Shown in pieces: positions 32,001-42,000 of a stretch of DNA of 64,000 bases. Location: the NCBI RefSeq assembly GCF_035582795.1, contig NC_134379.1:3156001-3220000 (forward strand), written 5' to 3'. Source of the stretch: Mycteria americana. Taxonomy: Eukaryota > Chordata > Aves > Ciconiiformes > Ciconiidae. The notes below the pieces were generated by a model, which had not been told where the DNA came from, ran no database searches, and worked only from the letters and a program-made list of their open reading frames with translations. Each line of letters opens with the position of its first letter. Within the stretch, counting starts at the first letter, position 1. The translations under genes and the position numbers were made by a program.

Positions 32001-35000
32001 TAAACCTAGTGAAAAGTAAAAAAAAAAAAAATTCACATTTTAAAGCAGCTGGAGATTAATTCTAACCAGTTGTAAAGGACCCTCTAGAAGAGGAACTGTA
32101 GCATACGCAATTTGAAAAATATGCTCCTATTGCTCCAGTTTGGAAGAAGACTGAAAAATAAATACAGATATTTCAGTAAGAATTAAAAGATACAAGGAAT
32201 TCTAAGGAGCTCCCCAGCATGTTTAGTAATGTCTAATAATGTAATGTGGAATATCATGCCAAATTTGGGAAGGACTGTATACTTAACCAACAAACATCAC
32301 TATTTGAGGAAGAAAAGGTTGGCTGTAACCACAATCCTCCTTCCCTACTTAACGAGGAAGGAAAAAGTTTCTTGAGAGTCAACAGTGCACTGAATCCATC
32401 TGTTGACAAATGACTCATTATAGACGGGGAGGGGAGGAACAGCCTTGGAGAATTATCAGTTAGAAATTTAGGTACATCCGATTCTTTTAAATCTATTTCA
32501 AAACCATCTACAAAGCCTCTGGACAAGCGCTAGTTCTATTGGATATTGTTTAGGGCATTAAAAAAAGCAAACTTTACAGCTCTTCTTTGAAAACATACTG
32601 CCAATTACAAGGCTGATCTTTATGAACCTCAGTCAAATAAATAAATAATCAAGAAAAAAACCTCAACCTTATTGAATAAGCCTAACTTCAGAGACAACTT
32701 TTGCTCTGAGCCTACCGCTTTCACACACGGCGCACTTCTCCACATCTTGCCACTCACTCCTCTTTCTGTACCGATCAGCAAAGTTTTTTGTTTCACACTA
32801 CACAGAGTCCAGCACAAGGGATACAAAGTCTGAGCCTTGCGGTCACACACACGTATGATTCTCCACAGTAGCAAGTGGGGAAACCCAGTTTGCTTTGAAG
32901 TTATATCAGTACAAAGGAAGTGAAGTGGAAATAGGAATTATTGTTTCAGCAGGGGCTGAACACCTCTGTTCATGACGTGACCTCATTATCTGAATTATTA
33001 TGAGTTCTAGTGTCCAAGACTAAACAAGGATACCGAAAAAACCAGGGAAGCTAGAGCATATCAGGATTAGAAAACATGCCCCATAGTTAGAGGTTCAAAA
33101 AAAAAAGAAAAAAGCAAACTGAGTTAGAAGAATGGTAAGCAAAGGCAAGAAGTTTCAAACTAGCGAAGACATAACAAGGAAAGATGGTTCAGTTCTAGTC
33201 TAAATTTAGACTATAGAAATAAGGCATGTGTTAAAATAAAGAGTAATAATAATCGGAAAAAACTCATGAAGCGATGATTCTCCTTCAGTGTGAGGCTTTA
33301 ATTTAAAGAGGGGGCAATACAAGCATACAGTTTAATTCAAGCAGTATCCAGTGAAGTCCTACTACACGCACCACACTGGAAGTCTAACCAGATTATCAGA
33401 ATGGTTATACATGTGTGCACACATGCAGAAATCATGACAGTTTCCGACATATACATTTAATTTCTGACCCCCAAAAATACAGCAGCATGAACATAACTAA
33501 GTCTTTGTGAAGTCACACTGATCAGTCACAGCAGAAGTCCTACAAAATATGACCCATTCGCTCTAGGATTTTTTGCCTCCCTCATACATTGCTTGCTTAT
33601 GACCTTGTTTGTACTCCTCTGGTCAGAAATCTCAAAACTAGAGCAGCACAGCTATACTTCATTTCACAGGTAGCTTATCCTCTTCACTCTTGTCAAACAC
33701 CCAGGAGACTGGAGCCTTGCGACAAGCTAGTTTTATTCTAATCTTATAGAAATTATGCTTATAATGATTCTTCATCAGTAAAAACAACCTCTACTGCAAT
33801 GCAGAGAATGGATGTTCTATTCCTTGTTGTGAGCAGTCAGCAAATTCCTGTTTATTCGTTTTGTTTGGTTCAAAGAATACCTAGATGCAATACAAGAGCT
33901 TTCATTAGCCATGCCTGTTCTTTTTTGGATTAGCAGAATACAGTGAGGAGACATGATACTGCAGCTACACTCATTATTATAGAAGTTGGAGCTATCAGGA
34001 TGTAAACTCAAAATCTGGTATTTTGATTCACGTCAAGGTAGGAGCACTTCAGAAGTTTTATATACCAATTCAAAGAGAAAGCATGATTATAACCTTCTGG
34101 ATTTTGCCTAAAAATTTTAATGCAAAACAAGGTAGCATAGCACAATTACTAAAGGTTACAGGTCTGCACTAACTAACTAAAATTAATGACATGTCCAATT
34201 GTTCCTGTGGTTAATGATCTCATCTGAAAACATTCAAAGAACATTGCATCCCAATGATTTTCAAGAAAAATCTATGTAAAAAAAAGAAAAACACACAATC
34301 CAGAGAAGACATTCCAAAAGGAAAATAAACATTGGATGAAACTCCTTGTTAGCCAATACAAGTCCAAGATCCGCCTGCTAGCGCATAACTGCAACGAATA
34401 CCTATGACGGAGAACACAAACAAATGAAGCGGTATCTCTCCAAAAGCACCATGAGAACTAAAGAAATGAGATAATTACACATAATAGAAGATAAAGCTGA
34501 GACATGGGCTAAAGAACTGAATTCTATATAAGACACTAACTGAACAGTCAGACTTGATAGTTCAATATCTTATTTCTGTCAACAGAAACTAGATCCTTTA
34601 CATGAACACCATCCCTCAAAACACCTCCAAAAAACTACAAAATATAATAATTCGATTTTCCTCATTTTGTGGATTTTTTTGAGGACTTACAGTTTACTCC
34701 AGTTGTCACCTACTTTTTAATACAGGATTTTGGCATTTGCAAATGCTGCCTACCTGCCAGGCACGTCCCATTTTGTCTGAGATCCAGCATATTTCTTTCT
34801 TTGGCTTCTAAAAACTAGACACCCTCTCTCTCCTCTCCCCCAAAAAAACCAAGAAAGAGAACCTAACTAGTTTTACTAGGAAAGAACACAACCAGGATAT
34901 ACATAAACCTGGCAAAGACACAAAGGAAACAACATAAGTTATGTTTGCACATATTTACCCCCACCCCCAGATGCAGGTGTTACTTGTAACAATACTAGTT

Positions 35001-38000
35001 ATTAAGCTCTTCAAAATACAGCTGCGATTAATAAGACATTTAAATATTTTTTAGCACAAATGTAGACTTGAAAATTTCCAGGATATCCTTACAAGCATTC
35101 TGCTCTGCCTCTACTATTTTTCTAATGGTTGCAAGGAAAAGTCAAATGCCACTTGAAAGAAATCCAGTAACATCCTGCTGGACTAGTACAGGTTTGTTGT
35201 TTTACTACAATCATCGTTATTTGATATTGCCTTTTTTTAAGCTTTAGTCATTGTTTAAGAATGCTACAGAACGATAAATATGCTTAGTATTAGGAACCTG
35301 TCTGCTTCTGTCACCTTGCAGCAGAACCCATTTCTTACTGAGTTCGCAACAAAGAACATCCTGCCACTATCCCAGGTTTGATTCCTCATTGTTAACTGCA
35401 AACGCACAGGTTTATAAGGCATGTCCTAGAAGTTAACAGCTCTGGAATATGTAGAATTAAGAGTAATTGGATTTGTTAAGGAAGGGGAAGTAAAGGCAAT
35501 ATATTATGACAATAGAGCCAAACACTGGATGAGAGGGTACCCTGGGGAAAAAACAGAGGCCAAGACACTCTGTTAGCATTTTCCTCCCTTTTAAATAATA
35601 GCACTTTGACTATCTCCGCTGTTGTAATAGTACTGGATCCTACCTAGGTCTTCTTAATCAACATGAATAGGTAGGCAAACCATGCAAGATGGGCGAGTGT
35701 TCACACCAATGAACAGGATAAAAAAGTTTTGTACTGCAACAGCCAATTAACACCTGTGCATCAAAATAAAATCTGACTGATACTACCTTTTATTATTTGC
35801 AAAAATCAGTGGCAGTTTCTCCAGTATCACAAACCATGATTAATACCTGGATAGGAAACCATTATTTACAAGTTATATGTGAAAGACTGGAAACATTTTT
35901 ATTCCTTTTAATAATCACAGAAAGAAAGCCATTCTCTATCTTTTTCAAGGTCTAAATGCAAGTACATTCATGCAAATCCTCAATTACACATCACTTTTCC
36001 TCAGCTGTATTTAAAGAATAAGTACTATTCCATATGATACAAACAACTAACTGCCACCCCCTCAACACAGCAGCAACAACCACCACCATGCAGTCAGAAC
36101 AAGGATTTAAAAGTCTTCTAGCGTGTCTTAACTTTAAAGACTGTTAGTGACTTTGGAAATTCTACTTCTGCTTTAAAGAACCTGATGGTCAGGATGTACT
36201 GAACATAGCTCACCAACCTGAAAGGGTATTTAATATCTACGTGATTTTGAAAATAACTGTATCCAGAACCAAAACAGTAAAACAAGCACCATACACAACA
36301 GGAGAGGACTATCCAAAGGTGTAATGCTGTCCTCATTCTAACCTAATTCAGCTATGTCGTTTGTATTGCTGTAGCCATCCAAATACAGAAATGAAGAACC
36401 AGTTACTAAGTGTTGTATAGGTGCATAGAAAAATGCAAACACTGTTCCAAGAGACTTGTAATCTGGGCTAGGCTTCGAGGCACTCACTGCAGGCAGACAT
36501 CTCTGCATATAGCACACCATTTAGTAAGGGCTGCGCATTTCCTTTCAGCATCCCATCCAAGGTTTAGTTACATTTATGTATAAGCTAATTTGAATGTGGC
36601 TATTAAAGAGGAGAGGTTCTCCTACACAAAAAAAAGATATAAAAAAACCCAGAGTAGTGAAGACATGGAATACTAGCCTACCATTGGCAGCAATGGGAAA
36701 ACATTCACTGCACCGTGTAGGCTAGTTTTATTTATTCTGTATGTGGACATCTCATAGATGCGTATTTGTAAGAGGAATATAGGTGCACCTTACACACTTC
36801 AAAGATTGTCCTGTTATAAAACAGAGAAATAACAGAAAAAGCAATTACTGTCATTAACAAAAGTTATACTGGCTAGTGATTAGTACAACAGAAACATTAT
36901 TTTGAGGACAGGTACTTATAGCATGTTTATTATCATCTGCCCAACATGACACCATACCAATGTACACAACCAGAACAAACAGATTAGAATATCTCTTCAG
37001 AAATCATGTACACTGCTGGTTCTTTTTTCATTATGGCACAACTCCATATGAATCTGATTCAGTGCAAGCACTGAAGAGTGCTAATAAAAGGATAAGTCAA
37101 GATGTATTAAGCTCACCTACAGATGAGTTTTTAAACAATCTGGGAATAATACATACTTGGATATTTCTGTCATTAGAAGGAGGTTTTGTTTTTATGCTTT
37201 TAAAAGCCACAGAGTGCCGTCCTTTCATCCAAACGAACATCAGGACAGGCAATGCCAAGAAAGGTTATTTATCAATGGTCATACCTACTAACAGTTAAAA
37301 ACAAACCCCAAAATATTCTCCCACTTTGTTAGTTCCATATCTTTAGTCTTTATCTGATGATTGCCATATGTCAACCACATCATTATCTGTGAGCATGCTC
37401 ATACGTGGTAGAGAGGGGTTTCCATATTTCTCAACACGTAAAGCAGACAAGCAATAGCTAGTATACAGAAAATGCCCATGCCTGTTTCAACACTGTAAAA
37501 ACTATTTCCCTGTCTCTAGTGAAGATCAGCCTTCCTTATAAATACTATTACTCCATATATATGTGATAGGCCGCTACTCCTCATTCATAAAGATTCGTCT
37601 AAAGAATTAATTCATTTAGCACATCCTAGATTTTTAGACATTTACTGGCAGAGGAAAGAAGGGTTATCCCCCATCTTAGTTTTTTTTTTTACACATGGTT
37701 TCTCCCCAGATGAATGCTCGTTTCCAGCCGTTCCCATACATGGATGAAATGCCTATTTAGTGGACAATAGAAATTAATGGACCATCTCAGTGTACCTTTT
37801 ACTCTAAGTCTGGATATTTTAAAGGCAGTTGAATGAGAAACAGCGCTTTCATGAAAGAATGATTTAAGGCTAATAAACTATATCATTAAATGAGTCTCAA
37901 TTCTTTTCATCTGGTTCCTACCAGACCATTAAAGAAGATACAAGAGCACGGCAAAACTCTGCTCCTTCTACCACTGACATCACCTTCTCCAATACATTAA

Positions 38001-38688
38001 AAAAAGAGAAAAGGAAAAAAATATATTCCAGCACAGATAGCTTGGTCTCATCCTGCCCCTACCCGTTCTCTGGCTCCAAAGGCGAGGAGGCATCTTCCCC
38101 CGCCCCGGGCCCTCACCCCACAGCCCCCAAGGACAGGCCCCTTCTCCGTATCCTCCGCAACGGGGCTCCCCCAGCCTCCCTCCCCGCGGCCCCCGGGCGT
38201 TTCATGTAGGCCAGGCGCCCACGAGTGGAGGGGGGGGAAGCCGCAGGCCCCCGGCCCTGCCCGAGCCTCCCCCCGGAGCCTCCTCTCCTTCAGCCGCAGC
38301 CCAGGCGGCCCCACACAGGCCCTCACTCCCCCAGCCCATCCTTCGGACCCTACTCCGCACCGGCGGCCAAGCAGCGTCGGGGGGGGGGGGGGGGGCGCGG
38401 CGAGGCCCTGCGCCCCCTCACCGCCGAGCCCCCCGGGGAGAGGCCTGGGGCCGGCCGGGAGCGGACCTTCCCTCCCTCTCTCTCTCTCCTCCCCCCCCAG
38501 GCCCGGCCAGGCCCAGCCTCGCTCCGTCCCTCGCCGCCTCCCCGTACCTTGTAGTACACGTCGAACTGGATGTTCTCGGGCAGCGAGCGGATGTCCCGGC
38601 GCCGGGCCCGCCCGTAACTATCCACCACGGCCGAGATCGCCGTGTTATAAAGCGTCTCCGGCACCCACTCCAGCTCCACCGCCGCCAT
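16816..38688 (-). CDS. APPBP2: APPBP2 (PAT1), amyloid precursor protein-binding protein 2, complete coding region
   Basis: Thirteen coding exons on the minus strand join into 1761 bases: 586 residues and a TAA. Exons, 5' to 3': 38548-38688, 28230-28318, 26933-27084, 26261-26384, 21550-21718, 20698-20787, 20135-20202, 19950-20055, 19444-19568, 19175-19260, 18548-18738, 17955-18120, 16816-17069. All introns are GT-AG and all phases agree. The protein matches mammalian APPBP2 (585 residues) nearly end to end from memory. The family binds the basolateral sorting signal of APP and microtubules, and serves as a substrate receptor of CUL2-Elongin B/C ubiquitin ligases that reads C-terminal degrons of the R-x-x-G type. 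The N-terminal SLPENIQFDV segment resembles a BC/CUL2-box and may be the ligase contact (inference). Residues about 225-560 are helical TPR-like repeats of the kinesin-light-chain type. The start ATG at 38688 has a strong context (A at -3, G at +4). The gene spans 22 kb, compact for a vertebrate. Confidence 0.97.
17070..17954 (-). other. APPBP2 intron 12
   Basis: 0.9 kb of AT-rich intron with no recognisable element other than a short A-run near 17568. Confidence 0.6.
17955..18120 (-). CDS. APPBP2: APPBP2 coding exon 12 (residues 448-503)
   Basis: Reads EAEEMHIKAIQIKEQLLGQE, DYEVALSVGHLASLYNYDMN and QYENAEKLYLRSIAI, then one base of Gly503; donor GTAGGT. Two TPR helices with the usual A..Y..A spacing. 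Confidence 0.97.
18548..18738 (-). CDS. APPBP2: APPBP2 coding exon 11 (residues 384-447)
   Basis: Completes Ala384 and reads LILEEIAIDCHNKETEQRLL through QEAHDLHLSSLQLAKKAF to GNLGRLYQSMRKFK, phase 0 at donor GTACGA. Residues HYGNLGRLYQSMRKF start a clear TPR. Confidence 0.97.
18739..19174 (-). other. APPBP2 intron 10
   Basis: 0.4 kb intron holding a short CA/C tract and the 22-base G-run at 18952-18973. Confidence 0.6.
18952..18973. repeat. Poly(G) run, 22 bases
   Basis: Uninterrupted run of 22 G on the plus strand (22 C in the APPBP2 transcript) after an ACACAC-CCCC tract. Same length as the run at 1312-1333. Confidence 0.95.
19175..19260 (-). CDS. APPBP2: APPBP2 coding exon 10 (residues 355-384)
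   Basis: Completes Leu355, reads FHAERAIGIITHILPEDHLL and LASSKRVK, and ends with one base of Ala384 before donor GTAGTA. Confidence 0.95.
19444..19568 (-). CDS. APPBP2: APPBP2 coding exon 9 (residues 314-355)
   Basis: Reads TALDIRQSVFGGKNIHVATA then HEDLAYSSYVHQYSSGKFDN and A, ending with two bases of Leu355 before donor GTAAGT. TPR of the kinesin-light-chain type. Confidence 0.96.
19950..20055 (-). CDS. APPBP2: APPBP2 coding exon 8 (residues 278-313)
   Basis: Reads EHFGAKHPKYSDTLLDYGFY then LLNVDNICQSVAIYQ, a TPR-type helix pair, ending in phase 0 before donor GTATGC. E and A replace D and S of the mammalian RDHFGSKHP as I remember it. Confidence 0.96.
20135..20202 (-). CDS. APPBP2: APPBP2 coding exon 7 (residues 256-278)
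   Basis: Encodes ACVVKREFKKAEQLIKHAVY then LA and two bases of Arg278; donor GTAAGT. Too short to appear as an open frame of its own; identified by joining phases and by similarity. Confidence 0.96.
20698..20787 (-). CDS. APPBP2: APPBP2 coding exon 6 (residues 226-255)
   Basis: Thirty codons, AYKWCIEAMKEITVGLPVKV and VVDVLRQASK, flanked by acceptor AACAG and donor GTGAAT, phase 0 at both ends. Start of the TPR-like region. Confidence 0.96.
20788..21549 (-). other. APPBP2 intron 5
   Basis: 0.76 kb AT-rich intron; nothing recognised in it. Confidence 0.6.
21550..21718 (-). CDS. APPBP2: APPBP2 coding exon 5 (residues 169-225)
   Basis: Begins with the last base of Arg169, then LLHVRNGNCKYHLGEETFK, AQSYMDKLAKHGQQ and ALYGELCALLFAKSHYDE; ends in phase 0 before donor GTGAGT. 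The open frame continues into the intron and is not coding there. Confidence 0.97.
21719..26260 (-). other. APPBP2 intron 4
   Basis: 4.5 kb intron. Contains a direct repeat of a 21-bp AT-rich unit at 24246-24266 and 24276-24296. No exon, RNA gene or clear transposable element was recognised. Confidence 0.6.
24246..24296. repeat. AT-rich direct repeat, 2 x 21 bp
   Basis: The 21-bp units at 24246-24266 and 24276-24296 are identical and separated by 9 bases of the same TA-rich character; period 30. Probably a microsatellite-like duplication. Confidence 0.8.
26261..26384 (-). CDS. APPBP2: APPBP2 coding exon 4 (residues 128-169)
   Basis: Reads GGFLSDAGWYSDAEKVFLSC then LQLCTLHDEILHWFRAVECC and V, ending with two bases of Arg169 before donor GTGAGC. 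Ile replaces the Met I remember in mammals in HDE(I/M)LHW. Confidence 0.97.
26385..26932 (-). other. APPBP2 intron 3
   Basis: 0.55 kb intron starting right after the C-rich (plus strand) acceptor of exon 4. Nothing recognised. Confidence 0.6.
26933..27084 (-). CDS. APPBP2: APPBP2 coding exon 3 (residues 77-128)
   Basis: Starts after TTTCAG with the third base of Arg77, reads HLLHHCFQALMDHGVKVA through SRRCSYIAESDSAVKEK to IGFVL, and ends with the first base of Gly128 before donor GTAACT. Confidence 0.97.
27085..28229 (-). other. APPBP2 intron 2 with LTR fragment
   Basis: 1.1 kb intron; its middle is taken up by the LTR fragment at about 27695-27960. The remainder is AT-rich unique sequence. 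Confidence 0.6.
27695..27960 (-). mobile_element. Truncated ERVL-type LTR, minus strand
   Basis: Read on the minus strand, the segment begins at 27960 with TGTCGTGGTTTAACCC, followed by a block with AAGCACCACACAGC and GCTCGCTCACCC, a G-rich tract, GTGGGTTGACATAAAGAC, an A-rich stretch, and GTTGCTCACCACCACCTG with ATGCCCAGCCAGTCCCTGAG. This order is that of a very common bird LTR (endogenous retrovirus class III, ERVL), which I know from memory. The 3' part is missing, there is no internal coding region, and several substitutions and indels are visible, so it is an old, inactive relic. It has the same orientation as APPBP2. Confidence 0.75.
28230..28318 (-). CDS. APPBP2: APPBP2 coding exon 2 (residues 48-77)
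   Basis: Acceptor TTTCAG is followed by LYQQGRLCQLGSEFCELEV and FAKVLRALDK, ending with two bases of an Arg codon before donor GTAAGT. The sequence is essentially the mammalian one. Confidence 0.97.
28319..38547 (-). other. APPBP2 intron 1
   Basis: 10.2 kb first intron, AT-rich apart from its start (38050-38547), which is in the CpG island and holds a G-run of 17 at 38379-38395. Open frames at 28901-29263 and 36960-37298 have no family similarity. No exon or transposable element was recognised. Confidence 0.6.
38379..38395. repeat. Poly(G) run, 17 bases
   Basis: Uninterrupted run of 17 G on the plus strand, just inside APPBP2 intron 1 (C-run in the transcript), within the CpG island. Confidence 0.95.
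38548..38688 (-). CDS. APPBP2: APPBP2 coding exon 1 (residues 1-47)
   Basis: Encodes MAAVELEWVPETLYNTAISA to SLPENIQFDVYYK and ends in phase 0 before donor GTACGG. The stretch SYGRARRRDIRS carries one residue more than the mammalian sequence as I remember it, which accounts for the 586 versus 585 total. The exon lies inside the CpG island. Confidence 0.97.
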
Positions 38689-38691
38689 CTT
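38681..38691 (-). promoter_or_regulatory. APPBP2: YY1-type motif over the APPBP2 start codon
   Basis: The minus strand reads AAGATGGCGGC, the classical YY1 consensus, with its ATG being the APPBP2 start codon. YY1 sites of this kind commonly sit at or just downstream of CpG-island transcription starts, which would imply a very short 5' UTR. Confidence 0.6.
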
Positions 38692-38907
38692 GGGTGTGCG
38701 GAGCCGCCTTCCCCCCACCCACCTCCCCCCCGCCTGCCTGCCCGCCCGGCCCGCTCCACCTCCCGCGCCTCACGCCCCGGGGCTCCTGCCGCTCTGCCCG
38801 GGGAGGGAGAGGCGGCAGCGGCTAGAGCGCGGAGGATATGGGGATGATAGGGGGAAGAAAGGAGGAAGAAAGGAGGGAAAGGGGAGGGAATCATCCGCCT
38901 GCGCGGA

Positions 38908-38916
38908 GGCGCGAAA
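38908..38916 (+). promoter_or_regulatory. APPBP2: E2F-type motif upstream of APPBP2
   Basis: GGCGCGAAA, the exact complement of the E2F consensus TTTCGCGCC, lies about 220 bases upstream of the APPBP2 ATG. Motif match only. Confidence 0.4.
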
Positions 38917-39049
38917 GAATGAACATGGGACAGAGAGAAAAGCCTGGGCCAACGAAGAGCTGTGCGGCTACGGGGTTATATGGAGGGAGTGAGAGGAAAT
39001 ATGGGGGAGGAGGGCGTGGGGGATCCCTGCTAGCAGTGACAGGGAGCGA

Positions 39050-42000
39050 GAAGTGAGGTGGTGTGGTGGGGTAGGGCTGTGACTTGTGGGGGGAGCATGG
39101 CCCGGCTTCAGGCGACCACGACGGCCGGGCACAGCATCTTCCCCACGGCCAACAGGGGCCTTGAGGCTGCCGGGCCTTGGGGTGTGGTGGCTCCGAGGGC
39201 TTTATTTGTACGGGAGGAGCAGGCTGAGCACCCCCAGCAGCTGGCCTCCAGGAGGGCCTTGAGTGACCCCCCTCACAGCCTGAGCTCCAGGGCCTGTCCA
39301 GCCCCAGACCTCTCTTGTGAGTGGAAATGTTAGTATTTACAGCTTCACCTGTGGTAACATACTGCTACTGTTGAGCCTCCTATGGCTTTCAGGTGTGTTG
39401 GCAGCTCAAGGTGAGCATTATTTGGGAGCCTGGCGTTTGAGGGGCTTTGCTAAGGTACCTGAAGTGTACCTGCCTTGTCTGGTGTTCCTCCTTGGCTGCC
39501 ATGTGGCAAAAACACCCTTTTCCCTGTGTAAATTAACCCTGTGAGCCCTTCGTGGAAATGGCACTATATTTTGTCAATATCTCATTATCTTTATCAAGCT
39601 GTTTGAGGCATGTTTCTCTTCCTAATTTGCTTTCCATGTGGGGCTTGCACACACCACTAAGAACATATTGGATAGTTCTGGGACACAGATGGTAGATTTT
39701 TAGGCACAGGCAATTAAGATCATTTGGTCTAAAACAGACTTGTACTGTGTGTAGCCAGTGGTTTAGCCACCCCAGTGCAATACAGGCAAGGACTCTGAGA
39801 TTACTACTTGGTGTAGATTTTGATATTGCACTAAGTTAATATCACTCAAGTTTGACTGTTCTAGCATGGTCTTGAACAAAACTTTTTTCCAGAGTTAAAT
39901 ATTCTGCATGTTTCAAACTTTTTATCGTACGCATGGATAGAAAAAACCCAAACCCTAGATGCACTAACTAGACTAGGAAATGTTTCTTCTTCTGTCAAGT
40001 CTTATTTTGGTTTTCTTAGTAGGACTGCTACTGTGACTTATTGTTTGTTCTTTTTTATTTTAAAAATTATAGGAGGCAGAGCTTCTGCCGTTTCACTTTG
40101 GGGACTGTTTTTAATAATCCTAAATTGTTGCTATTCCTTCCTCCCCCTGTTCTGTGAGAGGACATTATTCTTTGTCCTTTACTTGCAGAAAGAAATGTTA
40201 TGAGGTGGGAAGAAAGGAATGTGACCAAAACAGACCATGGAAGATTGCTTTGTCCTCTTTTTCCTTTTGCTTTTGCCTGTTGGTGGCTTCAGGTTTTTCT
40301 TTTGCTTTCTGAGAGGGTGTGGATTTTTTTCCCTTGAGGAAAGGCAGCTGGTTTCTATTGGCAATTAGCCCCCCAGGAGGCAGAGGCTATTTACCTCAGG
40401 TTAGAGGTAGAGGCCTGTATTAGGAGGGGACAGACAAGGCAGCTTTCCAAGGTGTGAAGGAAAAAGTATTGATTATACGTAGAAAATGGTAATTCTTGAC
40501 CTTGTAATGTTCTTTATTTTGCTTTAAAATAAAGTATCTTATAAGATTTCTGAAAATAATGGTTAAGGTAAAGATACTTTTCAAGACAGGACTGTGGTAA
40601 TGGACTTTATCTTCTTGATAAGTTACTACATCTTGAAAAATTAGCTAGGTTACGCCTTTTACTGTCTTGTGTTTTTTTGTAGACAAAACTATAGTGTGTG
40701 TATTCAAGGAGAAGAAATAAACATATCTGTGAAAGAAGGACATGGTATAAACCCTCTCTGGAGTATATTATGTTATGTATTCAGTCTGTAATTCATTTTG
40801 GTAGAGCCTGAGGAATAATCTTTATGGCAAAAGTGATTTAATCTCTAGGTAGAAATAAAATTTAGATATAGTAGCATTTGTTATTTATTGGTGCTGTATG
40901 GCTTGATATATTTATGTATTGAACAACTTGGTGATCTTCTATTGTAGATACATATTTTGTTCTTAAAGGCATCATTAGAGAGTTGGTGGAGTCCTCAACT
41001 CAATGTATGTGTGTTTAATGTTGAGATAGTAGGTAACCATTCAAAGTAACATAGTAACAAAACAGAGTTACAAAAGTCTGTTTTATTAAATAATTGGTTA
41101 ATTCTCTGCATACCTTTAAGCTTAAGAAGTATCCTGTTTGTTGAATGGATTTTTTTTTTCCTTAAGCTGTATTGGGAACTTGTTAAGCAAAATGGCTCAA
41201 TTCAGTGATGTGTTTTTCACATCCGTAAATTATTTTAGTGCAATTACTCCTTAATAGTTGCAGATGTTAGAAAATCTTTTTGACTCCAGTACTTGTTGGC
41301 AGAAGTTCTGATGGATATTCTTATCCTTGTTGGTATCTTTCTCTTTTATTTTGTCTTTTTTATATAGGGAAACATTTAAAGGACATTTACAAATACTGCC
41401 TGTGTCTGAAAGCAAAATGGTAATGTATGTTGTTTAGGCAAAAGTATTCAGTCAGTCTGTCTTCTGTAATCTTAGCTTTTGAAGATGCATCTGGGTATCT
41501 GAACAACTCACGTGCAAAGCGTATGGAGTGCAGTGGCTCTGTACATCTGTGTATCATTGTAGTGGATGGGGATGCAGACAAGCCTAATAATGGGTAAATG
41601 TATAAAGAAAGTCTAATCATAGTCTTCTACTATAAAAAAATGCCCCTAGAGATCAAACAACCTCTTCGCTGTCAAAATTCCCTCTGTTGAAGAAGTTCAT
41701 ACAGAAGAGATTTTACATCTGCAAAGGAAGGTGGTTGTGTAATTTCAATAGAATGTGGTTGGAGCCTGATGTTTTTCTGCACCACAAAAAACCTCCTCAA
41801 AACCCTTAAAAAAATCCCAACCAGATATTGGTACCAAGTTACTATTTCTGGACAACAGTGAATTGCTGAAGTTCACCTCTGCTAGAGGAGGTTATTCACA
41901 TGAGCTTTTCCAAACCTGTATGTGAAACCACGGTTGTATGACTAACAAGTCAATTTGGTCTGCAAATTACTGCAGAAAGTAGCAGTGTTGTCTTTGTCTT

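Larger units (their letters stand above)
38050..39050. promoter_or_regulatory. APPBP2: APPBP2 CpG-island promoter
   Basis: About 1 kb of strongly GC-rich, CpG-rich DNA centred on coding exon 1, in sharp contrast with flanking AT-rich sequence. It includes the YY1-type and E2F-type motifs listed separately. No TATA box is evident near the start, as is usual for housekeeping CpG-island promoters. Confidence 0.75.

Noticed and set aside
38225-38894. Long open frames on both strands over the APPBP2 CpG island
   Set aside because: GC-rich composition effect; only the minus-strand frame of APPBP2 exon 1 is supported.
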